Source: Galerina marginata
Taxonomy: Eukaryota > Basidiomycota > Agaricomycetes > Agaricales > Galerinaceae
Assembly: GCA_023014335.1 (NCBI GenBank)
Contig: JAECYW010000008.1
Span: 62,001-126,000 of the forward strand
Reading direction: 5' to 3'
DNA: 64,000 nucleotides
The position numbers and the translations under genes are program-made. The notes beneath the pieces were generated by a model. It did not search any database. It was given only the letters and a program-made list of their open reading frames with translations, and was not told the origin of the DNA. Of the stretch, positions 41,559 through 52,466 are shown piece after piece. The first letter of the stretch is position 1; every line of letters starts with the position of its first letter.

Positions 41559-44500
41559 TTATTTTCCCATATGAATAAATGGAACCCAACGGCGGAATGA
41601 AGCATTTCTGGAACGCAAACTTTTCACCGCCATGTGAAGTGCACGAGCAGACTTACGGACGTCGGGCTCTCGAGTAAACTTTCCATCCGAGCCGCGGAAA
41701 AGTTCCTCGTAGAAAGTGTCTGCAATAACAGGTCCATCCTTGTCCATCATCTCCCTACAAAGACAATTAAATCAACATACCGAAAGACTGACGAACAAAA
41801 TTAAGGAAAGCAAAACTCACCACATTGTGGCAATAACGCGATGGAACCCTGAAAAGAGTAAACTCGCCCCCAGGCTCATTGCCTCATCTGGGAGCTTTTC
41901 AACACCCATAGCCGTTTCGCAGGCGGAAAGGAAAGCCAGTGCTCCGTTTGGTATTTTTTCTTGCATAATTCGGGAGGCGTGCAGCCAACCATCCTCGAGT
42001 TTTAGACCACTATTAAGTGGATTTAGCTGGTCTTGTTTTCCATGGCATGAGAAGTGGGCAATAGATACATTCGAGAGCTTCGATGCCACTGTTTCGACGG
42101 ACGCACTTGCACCGGGAATGCCTAATGTAACCAGAAAATTATTAGAGACATGTCGTTGAATTTTTTCTAGCTCCTTCTGTGTTGAGGGGAGTCCATGCGA
42201 TTGAATCACGACCATCATTTTGAACTGTCCTGAGGAAGGAGTTTGGTTTTCAGTCAACAGAGCCCCTATTGTCGGTGTGTACGTCGAGATAAAATAGTCG
42301 GAGGCGCAGCTGATAGGTAGGTTTCCATCGTAATGTCCTGCCGCATGGATAGGAAGGAAGGAGAATAGGCCAGTTGGGCACCACCGCACAACGGGTGGTT
42401 CCTCCGATTTCTAATTTAGCTTGTCAATAATTTCATGCTTTGCCAGAACTTCAAACGAACCTTGAGTTGAAGTATATTGATAACCGGTTTCACTACCTCG
42501 TTCCACAGTTTTTCCAAAACATACCTAAAAACATCGTCTGAGTTGAGATGATCAGTGTCATATCTCATTCCCCGTTCTTCTTGGAGCTTTATCCAACTGC
42601 GTAGGGTCTCCACCATGGCAAATGGAAAGGGCGTGGAATTTCTGGTGTTGCTCTCAATATGGGAGCGTGATAGTTGGGAATTAGAAGACGCTGCTTGAAT
42701 TAGATATACGAGACTTTGTAACTGGCTCGTGGATAAGCCAGAGAGACGAATATTGTGAACGTTTGCCGATGTCAAAATAAGGACGTCGCTTCCGTCATCG
42801 TTTCCTACAAGCATCACCACTGGGCCTCCGGATGCAGCAACTCGCAATGCTGATAACTTGCGGGTAAGCAGAAAATCGTCGAATCCATCCAGCTTCCTGA
42901 CATCGTCGACAGTTTTAGACCACTCTTCGTTCAGGCGATTAAGTCGGGCGGATTCCTGGTCAATGACCAACCTTCCCCGATTGTCTGATATATCAGCTAA
43001 GGTGTTTCGGTGGGATCCAAGCTCGAGCGCAGATGCAGTATCACGGAGTTTAACTGCAAGCTCCGGCGCAATGCGGTGAAGTCGCTCAAAAGGTGAACGC
43101 AAAGATAGGAATTGTGACCAAAATATCGCTCGACCCTCTTCCAGAAACTGAATAGCTTTATCTATCCTCCCAGCTTGAATGGCAAACCGCGAAGCATCAC
43201 GGGCCAGCCCATCACTGTCAGCAAGTAGCGCCTCTTGGCGCGATTTGACATCGAAGCTGAGAGCAGCTAATTTGGGTAAAGCTTGCAATGCAGCTTCGTA
43301 TGCGTCGACAACTGAGCGATGTTGGTGAATACCTCCTAGCTTTACCCAGGTACTCGCGATACGGAGACGCAGCGATGCAGGTTGACTGAGGCATTGCGTG
43401 GCTGCCCTGAATAATTCCATCGCTTCCTCCAAATATTCTGAGTTACCGGCATGTGAATGAACGTGGATAAGGCCCTTGGCCAAACCATATAGTGACTGGG
43501 ATTGTTTTGGATGAATCGAAGGAATAAGTTTGGAAGCCTGTCTGTGCAATGAAATAGCTTCGTCTAAATCGGTTTTGTACCCCTTTAGCATAAATCTTAA
43601 CTGTAGTGCTTCCCCAAGATTGTTGAGGGACGAAAATCTCTCTGGATGAGACGTCAGCTGAAGCTCAAGAGCTTGCTTGTGCAGTGAGATAGCTTCGTCT
43701 AGATCAATTTCATGGCCTTCCAGGTTAAACAGTAACTGCAGGGCTCCTCCAAGGCTACTGAGGGACAAAGATCGCTCTGGATGGGGAAAGGGGCGTAGCT
43801 CAAGAGCCTGTCTGTGCAGTGAAATGGCTTCGTTCAAATTATTCCGGTCACGTCCTTCCTCGAATCGTACAAGCAAGACATTTGCGAGATTATTGAGCGA
43901 CGAGGACTGCAAGGGATGAGCCGAATTTCGAAGTGCAAGGGCCTGTCTCCCCAGTAAAATGGCTTCGTCTAGATCAATTCGTTGACGTCCTTGCTCAAAT
44001 CGCGTCCGCAGCGCATTGGCGAGGTTGTTGACGGACTGAGACCGAAATGAGTGTGTCGAAATATGACCTTGAAGAGCCTCCCTATACATTGAAATTGCTT
44101 CATCTAGATCAATTCGTCGACCCCCCTGCCCAAATCGGGTCCACAGCGCAGTTGCAAGATTGTTCAGGGATGCCGGCCTGTCAGAATCTGGTGGAACGCG
44201 GAGCGCCAGTGCCTTTCTGTACATGGAAATTGCCTGTTCTAGGTCGTTTTGATCTCCATCTTGAGTAAATCGTAAAAAGAGCACAATTCCAAGATTGTCG
44301 AAGGACTGAGATCTGGGTGAAGACTGGAGCTCAAGGGCCTGTTTATTCAGTAAAATAGCGTCTTCTAAGTCAATTCGATGGCCGCTTTGCTTGAATCGTA
44401 TATGCAGCGCGTTTGCGAGGTTATTAAGGGACAAAGATCGACTGTAACTAGATGATCCATGGTCGTTGAGCGCCTGTCTATGCAAGGAGATAGCATGCTC

Positions 44501-45367
44501 CAGGTCAATTTGATGACCGTTTTGATTGAATCGCTGCCACAGCGCATTTGCGAGATTGTTAAGGGATAAAGATCGGTAGGGATGAGGCGGAGCTCGGAGC
44601 TCAAGAGCCTCTTGATGCAGCGAAATAGCTTGGTCGAGATCTACTCGGTCACCTCCTTGCTCAAATCGTGACTGAAGACTAGTCGCCAGATTATCGAGTG
44701 ATGAGGACCGAAGAGGGTGGGGCGACACCCGTAGATCAAGAGCCTGTCTATGTAGCGAAATAGCTTCCTCTAGGTCATTTCTGTCACTTTCTCTCTGAAA
44801 TCGCGCACGTAAACAGGCGGCAAGGTTATTGAGGGATGTGGAGCGCTCAGGATGGGGTGAGATTCGGAGATTAAGAGACTGTCTGTTAAGAAAAATAGCT
44901 TCGTCTAAATCGAGTCGATGTCCGCCTTGCTCGAATTGTCTGAATAGCGCATTTGCGAGATTGATGTAGGACATGGATAGGTCCGGGTTGGGAATGTTTT
45001 GGGGTTCTAAAGCCTGCCTTGATAGGACAATAGCTTCCTGAAGATCACTTGGCTGACCTCCGTGTTGAAATCGTGTCTGGAGCACTTTTGACAGGTTATT
45101 AAGAGAAATAAATCGCAGGGGATCAGAAGCCGGTCGACGCTCAAGGACCTGTCTAAGCAACAAAATTGCTTCGTCTAAATCGCTTGTTTTACCTCCCTGC
45201 TTAAATCGACTCCAAAGTGCCTCTGCAAGATCGTCAAGGGCTTCGGGGTGAAAGTTGTCGGATAATGCCTGTATTTCGAGAGTTTGTCTGGCCAAAGAAA
45301 CAGCTTCAGTAAGTTTGTGTAGCTGGTTCGCTGGCGTTTCTGTGGAAGAAGCGGCGGGAAACGTCAT
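41559..45367 (-). CDS. TPR-CHAT protein (caspase-like HetF-type peptidase domain), 1,230 aa
   Basis: Three exons (45367-42461, 42410-41821, 41754-41559; introns of 50 and 66 bp) join in phase to 3,693 nt. Residues about 20-650 are a long tandem array of 44-residue tetratricopeptide-type units of the form SLNNLANALRTRF..GG..DLDEAI.LxRQALELR. A helical linker with IARDASRFAIQAGRxDKAI-like TPRs follows. The C-terminal 330 residues are a CHAT domain: RWCPTGLFSFLPIHAAGHY, the histidine block SIAHFSCHGKQD, the cysteine block AFLSACETAMG and the terminal WVPFIHMG. His and Cys of the caspase-like dyad are both present, so an active protease is plausible. In bacteria, TPR-CHAT proteins are proteases in cell-suicide and CRISPR-associated systems. 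In mushrooms the family is expanded and uncharacterised. The ATG at 45367 starts the only open frame. Confidence 0.92.
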
Positions 45368-45499
45368 CGCGTGAATGAGTAGGCCAAAACTGGGTCAGAA
45401 AGAAATTGACCAACCTCGAAGCCCGAGTCGGGACCTGCTTGTTAAATACGAGAGCATACGTCAAACGCTGGTCTTGCCCATTCTCAACTTATTGCCTAT

Positions 45500-45515
45500 T
45501 ATGTTTATATATCCA
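45500..45515 (-). promoter_or_regulatory. Candidate TATA box of the CHAT gene
   Basis: On the minus strand the sequence GGATATATAAACA lies about 140 bp upstream of the CHAT start codon. It is the only TATA-like element in the proximal 200 bp. Confidence 0.45.
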
Positions 45516-45769
45516 ACATGCTGAATGTCTATCCGCTGATCACCGGATGACTTCACACAGCATTTTGGTTGAAATGGGGTATCACTTTGCAAGGAAAGTA
45601 CCGTTGTCCCCGCCGATTGAGAGGCTTCGACATTTAATAACATCGTGGTCATGAGGAAAGCATTCAATGCCTCTGACATGCTGTACATACTGTACGCCGG
45701 CAGCCGTGGACGTGTACTAAACTCTCATTTCCAACGCCCCGAACGGCGTTCGATGACCGCATTTTTTTT

Positions 45770-46350
45770 TTCAGGAATACCACATTCCCTGGCACAGGAC
45801 GACTATTATTGCAATTATCATTTACCTGCTGGGTCTATTGCTGTAAGAAACACATGGTATATAATTACTACAATCGTGCCAAGTACTAAGGCACTGAGAT
45901 TTTAGGAGGATTCTACATGACTTGACAGTCTTCAAGGACCCGTTCGCTTTCCGACCAGAACGTCAACTTGAGCCACTCTCGGGAATTTTTAGCTGCATCG
46001 ATTTTGGATTCATTGACTGTGTAAATTGTATTTAATATTAATATGGTCTACTTCCAGATCATGTCCAGGAAAGGACTTTGCTGAACACGCACTCTGGTTG
46101 CTCATTGCGCAGTTCTTAGCTGTGTATAGCGTCACCCCCCGATGCGAACTTCCCACCGGCAGAAGCTCAGTTCACTTCGGGCCCTCTTTCATAAGTACAA
46201 TCACTGCTTGTTTAGATGTTAGACGCTGACGGAAAATTATGGTTTGGCGTCTACGTTCCTATTTTAGGCAGCCTGTTGCCTTCAAATGCAAAATATCTCC
46301 CCGATCAGACAGTGCGAGAGTTCTCATAGACCAAGGCATCGACGCATGAG
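45770..46350 (+). pseudogene. Truncated duplicate of the P450 3' half
   Basis: This matches exons 8-11 of the P450 at 33772-35805. The IPHSLAQDDYY block, FKDPF.FRPERQLEPLS, LSRSCPGKDFAE-type haem end and C-terminal RSDSAR..IDQ block occur in the same order, with recognisable intron relics. The stretch between LEPLS and the haem loop is deleted, the haem glycine motif is lost, and the reading frame contains a stop (tgacttgaca). Exons 1-7 are absent. It sits head-to-head with the CHAT gene. Confidence 0.85.
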
Positions 46351-47122
46351 AGTCGCAGGAGTCACATTTTCCACCAGAAGTTCAGTTTTCAGATCCAGTT
46401 TAATGAGGGTGCAAGAGACGCAGACATGTAATCATATTTGACTGCCCATGTACCCGGCGCTTTCTGTGATTTTTGACTACTACTTGGTATCAGTAACCAC
46501 GAAAGATTATTTGTTGACCATGGCCAGGGCTCCTTATTATAATTTCTTTTTTAGTTATCTTATCTGCCTCGGACGCCAACTTGGGTGCAAAACAGAGCAA
46601 ATCCGGGTTGCAGGCGAGCTATGTACAGGCGCCTATTTTAAATTACCGTGTCAATGTTCTGTCTGAACGCCAGCGGTTAACTCCTCATTGGTGATGATGA
46701 GCTTTGACACGAAGGAAGGAGAGTTGGATGGTACTGGTGGCGTGAGCTCTTGCTGGAGGTCAGGACCACCTGGACCTCAGTCACCCGGCTCTTCGGCCAG
46801 TTGTACTTCTATGATTATATCACGCAGATGACCAACTTGGGCACGATCAGAGGCCTGAAGCTAGATCACCCCTGAAAGGCTTTCAAAAATGGGGTGCAGC
46901 GGCTGGTAAGGCCTACGAGCTCGATAACAAAAACAATTTTCAAATTTCGGGAACACGACTGTAGCCCGACAGTTCCCCAAAACGATTGTACATGGTGTAC
47001 AGCCGGTACACGTACATCATAAATAACAGCGGATGTATAAAAAAAGAAAAGACCGGAACCCAAGTTGAATGAAGGGAATGGGTAGGATAAAGAACGTGGG
47101 TAGGAACTAAAAGCGATTAATT
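46351..47122. other. Intergenic
   Basis: No supported gene. A 200 bp stretch near 46680-46860 has a protein-like composition but no continuous frame. Confidence 0.4.
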
Positions 47123-48664
47123 TTAATTGAAAGATGATACGAGTGGAAGAGGCTGAGAGGTTGAGTTGCTTCTTGAACTTTGGTGATAAGAGGGAGGAAA
47201 GTCGTTGGTATCATGGGGCGCTAACATGGTAGACGCATACATCGAATTGGTCGCTGCGATGATGGTATCACCGGATAGATAACGTGGCCTATATGGCCCC
47301 GCGTCTGCCTCATGAAGGCGAGGAGGGTGGGTATCGTGGGAGGGGGAGGAAACGTACATCGACTCATCAGTCGGGGACGAGTTGGAGAAGTGATCGGCGC
47401 TCTTCTCGGAGCTACTACTATGATAAACGGAGGACGAAGGAGCTCCAGCTATCAGCGCAGCAGACGAGGGGGTGGTAGGATAGGTTGTAGGCGGAGTGGA
47501 GAATAAACCGAACTTCGGTGCAACCCCGTTTTCGTGTGCGGGAGCGATTACAGTACCAGAGTGTCGATCGGAACCACCATTCGCGTCGAGTTGGAATGGT
47601 GTCACCGCCGTCGGGTTACGAGGACGAGCTATTACAGTTTTTAGAATGGAGATAGCAAATAATGAATTTCTCTACTCACAATTCAGGTGTTTTTCTGCGT
47701 CATCGCCCAATTGGATATGACGCGCTGCGTTGCGGCGACGGCGGAGGCACAGAAGGAGAAGTAGTAGTAGAATTAGAAGTAAACTACCAAGCACGCCGCC
47801 GACAATCGCTGCAATCGGGGAATGCGAGGTCTGATTCAAAGCGCTGGACGGGGCGTCTGCGATGCGGGTGGTAACACTTCCGTCCGCGCCAGTGGTGATG
47901 TACTGAACTGTCACGACGGTCTTATCTCCGCCAGAGTTGGTTGTTGTCACTAAGAAGTCAACAAGATATTAGAAGTGTAGCCATAAAAAAAACTGGAGGA
48001 ACGTACCAGCAGAGAACGCGCCACTCGGGGTCGACGATGATGAGGCCGACGAACTCTTGAAGGCCGAAGAAGCGCCAGATGAGCTGGCGCCAGTGCTACT
48101 GACATTTGTAGTGGTGACAGTCGCGGTTGCGACTTTGGTAGTCGTTACTTGAACAGGCGTGGGCTGAGGTGGCGGCGGCGGTGGTGGTGGTGTTGGGGCA
48201 GTGACAGCGGGCTTAATCGGGCCACTGCCTTCGATGTGGAAAGCATCCAGTTGGAATGGAGTGTCCGACGGGCCACCACCGTTGGAAACGACGAGGGTGT
48301 GCATGCCATCGTCGACTGGCCCAGAGTCAAACCAATTATCGTAATAATAGGTAGTATCTTCATGAGAATGACGAGTCAGGCTACCCGAGTGACCATCGAA
48401 ATTCATGTTGACCGTCTCGCTTCCATCACCCATGAGAACGGTGCAGTACATGATTATACGAGTCCCTAAATGTCATCACTTAGAACAGATGAAAACGGGA
48501 AGCATTCGAAAAAACATACCGCGAAATGAAATAGTAGCAGAAGCACCATTCTGAGTCGTGGAATGAATCGTACCGCCGCCCCATTGACGGGTGGATCCTA
48601 CGGAAGCCTGCCATGAGCCAGAATATACGATGGAGGGGTCTACATCATCAATATCTACGCCCAT
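47123..48664 (-). CDS. Single-pass membrane protein with N-terminal beta-rich ectodomain, 459 aa
   Basis: Exons 48664-48520, 48465-48007, 47949-47680 and 47628-47123 join in phase to 1,380 nt (459 residues plus stop). Residues 1-150 form a beta-rich domain (DDxDPSIxYSGSW, GGTIHSTTQNGASATISFRGTRI, DTPFQLDAFHIEG), the jelly-roll-like ectodomain common in Agaricomycete surface proteins. A proline run (residues about 150-165) and a serine/threonine-rich stalk follow, then a transmembrane helix (IVGGVLGSLLLILLLLLLL) with a stop-transfer CLRRRR, and a 200-residue cytoplasmic tail rich in Ser, Pro and Tyr. No cleaved signal peptide is visible, as in many members of this group, so topology is inferred. 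A role as cell-surface sensor or wall-associated protein is a guess from architecture. Confidence 0.82.
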
Positions 48665-49399
48665 AATAAAAGAGTGTGGTGGCCAATGGCCGGAAAAGCA
48701 AAAGCGCTAGCCCGTAGGGAGGTGGGGTGGGGGTTGATGAAAGACAGGAAGAATTTTTTGCCCCCGTAGCTCGCATCGCGCTTTGATGCCAGTTCCTGTC
48801 CATCTTTCGCATACTGATGATCTCAGGGGGACGAAAAGTACCGAAACCTTATGTTGCAATGTTCAAATGCCAGACCTCCGGAATCCGCCGAAGGCTCTTG
48901 ACCATCTCAACGGTCTGTCGTATTTGACAGAATGTGGTTCGACAGGACCTCCTCTGGCCTGAAGCTGCGCCAATAGCTCGTTCAACGTTCACGACATTTT
49001 GCAGCGTCGGCCTAGTACGTCTTTCTCTTCTTTTTTTTGTCGATTGGCCAGTTCATATCGATCTTCATAGATTTATGTAGCACGTCAGCGGGAACCACCT
49101 CGGAGGCTCTAATTAATCGCACCTAATGATCGGCTAAATTTGACTCAGGCGGTTAGCACTGAAAGAGCGACGAACAAGTACTCTCTACTTCAGCATCAGC
49201 AAATTTGATACACTGTCTCTAGTAAAGTAATGTAGGCAACTCCTCGAAAATCTTACAGAAACTCCGATTCTTCAAAAGCGAAGATTCAACGATTAATGGT
49301 TATTTCTTGTGCCTCCACGTTAGAATGTGAGAAATTGGAGTAGTCCACGCGTCCGATAGTAGGTTCCGACAAGCTCATGTGAAAGTTCAAAGGTTCATC
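48665..49399. other. Intergenic
   Basis: Upstream flank of the membrane-protein gene; no supported gene. Confidence 0.4.
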
Positions 49400-51111
49400 G
49401 AGTCTTTTATTCAACGATGATCGGTTGTTCAAAGTGGCCAAGAGGCTGTTGAAATATACTGCAAAGGGCGTACTGAATCTCGTAATCCTCTAAAGTTAAG
49501 CTGAGGACGTACATTTTCCGAGAGAAAAATAGATTCCGAGGAAAACAAGCTGCCTTGGCCAGATAATGTTGGTGATGAAACAGGCCAGTTGACATACTCT
49601 AAAGAGGAGCACGTTGTGGTGAATAAAAATTGTTGGGTTTTATAAAGGTCCTACGTGGTAAGGACAGCTGGTATCCCGCGTAGGGCTCGTCAGTTTTCGG
49701 TATCGCAACAAAAAGTTGATAAAGTATTACTGGAATTTATAGCGTACAACATCAACACTGTTAGTAGTGGGTCGGTCCTACATTCAAAAGAGCTTGTCAA
49801 ATATTCCTCACGCAGGCATCTTTAGAGAACTGACTTACCGCTTAGAGCCAGTGCGAGACCGATACAGAGAAACGCAAAGCGCTGTAGCAATTATCAAGTC
49901 GGCCAAGACCGCACTACCGAAGGAAATGTACAAAAGGTACTGTGGGAGGGAAATTAGAGGGAAGTAGTCGTCCTAACACGAAATAGTTCACTGAGATGCG
50001 TATCGCAGAGATGAATGAAGTGTCTTCTGTGAAGCTATGAATTATCAACATTGTATTGCCCCTCAAGTTCGGCATGAGAGAACCCACGTTAGTGTGCAGT
50101 ATGCTAATCCGTTCACGAGCCTCAATATGTATGGAGAACTTCGAACTGAATAAACACGTACTAAATCCGGACACTAAATATAGTCAAGATTGATAGCGTT
50201 TAACAGAAAATTGGCAGCTGTGCGCTTACCGAAAGGGAATAGAATTACCAAGGCCTGTGTTTAATTTAATATGCGTCAGACGAGGAGAGCGAGTAACTAA
50301 CAATACCGATATTAGCCATGAGGCTTCGCGAGACTAGACATCGAATATATATGGGGACGTCTGTTTCCAGTAGGTATAAATTACTCACATATCCACACTC
50401 GTCTGGCGTAAATACTACCTTGAAGAGTGAGTTCATTTCAGATTGAGCGACTGAACTCGTTCTCACATTCGGATAGTAGAGTCGCTGCATATCTTAAGAG
50501 AATTTGAGAATTCATATAAGTAATCAAGAGAAATATGGCTAAACTTACCGTGAGGTAGATTTGCGACTTTATGTATGGATCAAATTCGGAAGCACGTAGA
50601 TATGGCAGTCGACCTACCAGAATAGTCCTAGGTGTGTTGTTTAAGTAAGTGTGAACGCAGAAAGAGATTATTGGAAAGATTTACCATGTTGGAAATTCCA
50701 ATGCCGTTGGGTTACCGTAGTTTGTTATGAGGTAGAAATACAGCGCATGGGCGATAAATGCGAGGTGAAGAGTATCAATGACCCTGAAGCGAAAATATTC
50801 AGAAACGTCCATTTCGAATATCACGACGGACCATAGAAAACAAATCTGGACACAGATTTCACTTATTATTGTAAAGCGAGCGATGAAGTGGTAGACGTAC
50901 GACTGTCTTCATAAAAGTGGGGTCTTGGCGTCCTTTCTTGAAGTAGGTAAATGTCTGCAGACAGGTAATCCCATAGAACCTAAAATAATAGCCGTTAGTA
51001 CTCTCACGTCTCGAGAAAAATCTCGTCTTACACTGCCGCGATTATACAGCCAATAAATGCGGCGCCAATGGTGACGTCAAGGTTGAGTTGCTTCGATAAA
51101 GACTCTGCCAT
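49400..51111 (-). CDS. DUF6534-type multi-pass membrane protein (partly resolved exons)
   Basis: The first four exons are clear and in phase: 51111-51032, 50979-50901, 50845-50832 and 50783-50685. They begin MAESLSKQLNLDVTIGAAF, then GITCLQTFTYFKKGRQD, then IDTLHLAFIAHALYFYL and ITNYGNPTALEFPTW. This order is characteristic of the Agaricomycete DUF6534 membrane family. Later pieces of the same family are recognisable: SAVLADLIIATALCVSLYR (near 49850-49940), TDPLLTVLMLYAINS (near 49730-49780), and CQLACFITNIIWP with LGIYFSLGKMY (near 49500-49590). The exons between 50685 and 49950 could not be joined with confidence, and the last piece seems to need a one-base frame change. The gene may therefore be damaged. 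Function is unknown; the family has about seven membrane helices. Confidence 0.65.
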
Positions 51112-51146
51112 GGGGTTGAAGGGAAACGCGAAGATAGATCGAAGTG

Positions 51147-51163
51147 GTGTGATATTTATATTT
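51147..51163 (-). promoter_or_regulatory. TATA-like element of the DUF6534 gene
   Basis: On the minus strand AAATATAAATATCAC lies about 40-50 bp upstream of the ATG at 51111. Confidence 0.5.
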
Positions 51164-51943
51164 CGTACTCATAGTCAGTCCACCACCACTGGCAATGGAA
51201 TGGTCTCATTTCAGTGTTCACCCTGACTCCGATGTCATAGGTTATTTTTGCGCGTGGTTGGTGGCTATGAGAGTCAGCGTGCTTGAATACCGGAGCAAGG
51301 TACGAAGGAGCGATATTGTCGGACAGGTTTGTCTATCACGTAGAGAAGCACTTCTCAAATTTACCATGTAATCCAAGATTTGAATGCCGGAAGATTGCAA
51401 GATATGGCCTCTCTTAAATGTATGATGAATAAATAACCTTACACGAAGCACTGGATGGTGGTCAGTGAGGTTTAAGGCAAGTATTTTACTCAATTTTCAG
51501 AACTATAATGATAGGGTTCTTCGCCGCGAGGCAATTATGGTGTACATCTTGGGCGACATTGATCCGTCATAAAACCCCAGAAGACTTAACATTCTGTCAA
51601 AGCTGATCGAGTGGTAAAGTATCCGTGTTACCAGATGATCGACTGTCGAAAATAAACGAGAAGTTTATCATTCAATTTGTCAACATCCGAGTATCCCGGG
51701 TGTGCCGTCTGTCTTCTTCCACCCGTACTCGTTGGACCAAGCCTGATATAGATTTTGGATTCGGCGAGTATATAACACGAGCCCAAGATTCGAGTTCAAT
51801 ATCCGTATTAGTACTTTATTTTATGGTACTTCTCTCGTTATCCGTTCCACTTCCACTTGCTTCCCCAGCATTTTCCGTAGTCATTATTTGCAATCTCACG
51901 GAGGGTGTCGAGGGCTCTGCAGGAAATCTGTCTCACAGCTTGC
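51164..51943. other. Intergenic; target DNA of the Mutator-like element
   Basis: No supported gene. It ends at the left 9 bp target duplication (51944-51952). Confidence 0.4.
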
Positions 51944-51952
51944 AGATCAGAC

Positions 51953-52001
51953 GGATTATTCTATTTGGAAACCCCCCTTTCGAGTAGGAACCCTGGGGTT
52001 T
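51953..52001 (+). repeat. Left terminal inverted repeat of the MULE
   Basis: Starts GGATTATTC directly after the target duplication AGATCAGAC. It matches the right end (57653-57701) exactly over about 30 bp and imperfectly to about 50 bp. Confidence 0.9.
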
Positions 52002-52466
52002 CCAAGTAAGCAGTTTGGAAACATGGGTTGCCTTCGGAAATGTGATGGGTCAGTGTTGAAACTCCGACAGATGGTGCCGGAAGCCGAGGCCGACGCACTG
52101 TGCATCAGGCGCTTTCAACAATGCACAAACTGCCTGTGAACAGCTGGGCATCTGCAAACATCTTAGAAGGGTTGTAAGACATGTAGCCTGCCCCAGATAA
52201 TGTTTTTTAGAGTGTTCAATAGGTCAATTGCACTGAAATGAATATTACTGCGCTTTTTGGATATTTGTCAGTGTTTAAATGGCAGCCAACCACGTCCTTT
52301 CTGCTCGCCTTTTGACTGATAATCAGTAACTCTTTCTCCAAATACGAGCACAGATGTGTCAAACACAGGAAATATCAGATACTCGCCCACTAGATACTGG
52401 GATACAACCAACACATATGTAAGTAACAACTTAATCTACATCAATCTTTACTTTGATGACCATCCT

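Noticed and set aside
47284..47506. Arginine/glycine-rich frames opposite the surface-protein gene
   Set aside because: Antisense shadows of the serine/proline-rich cytoplasmic tail.
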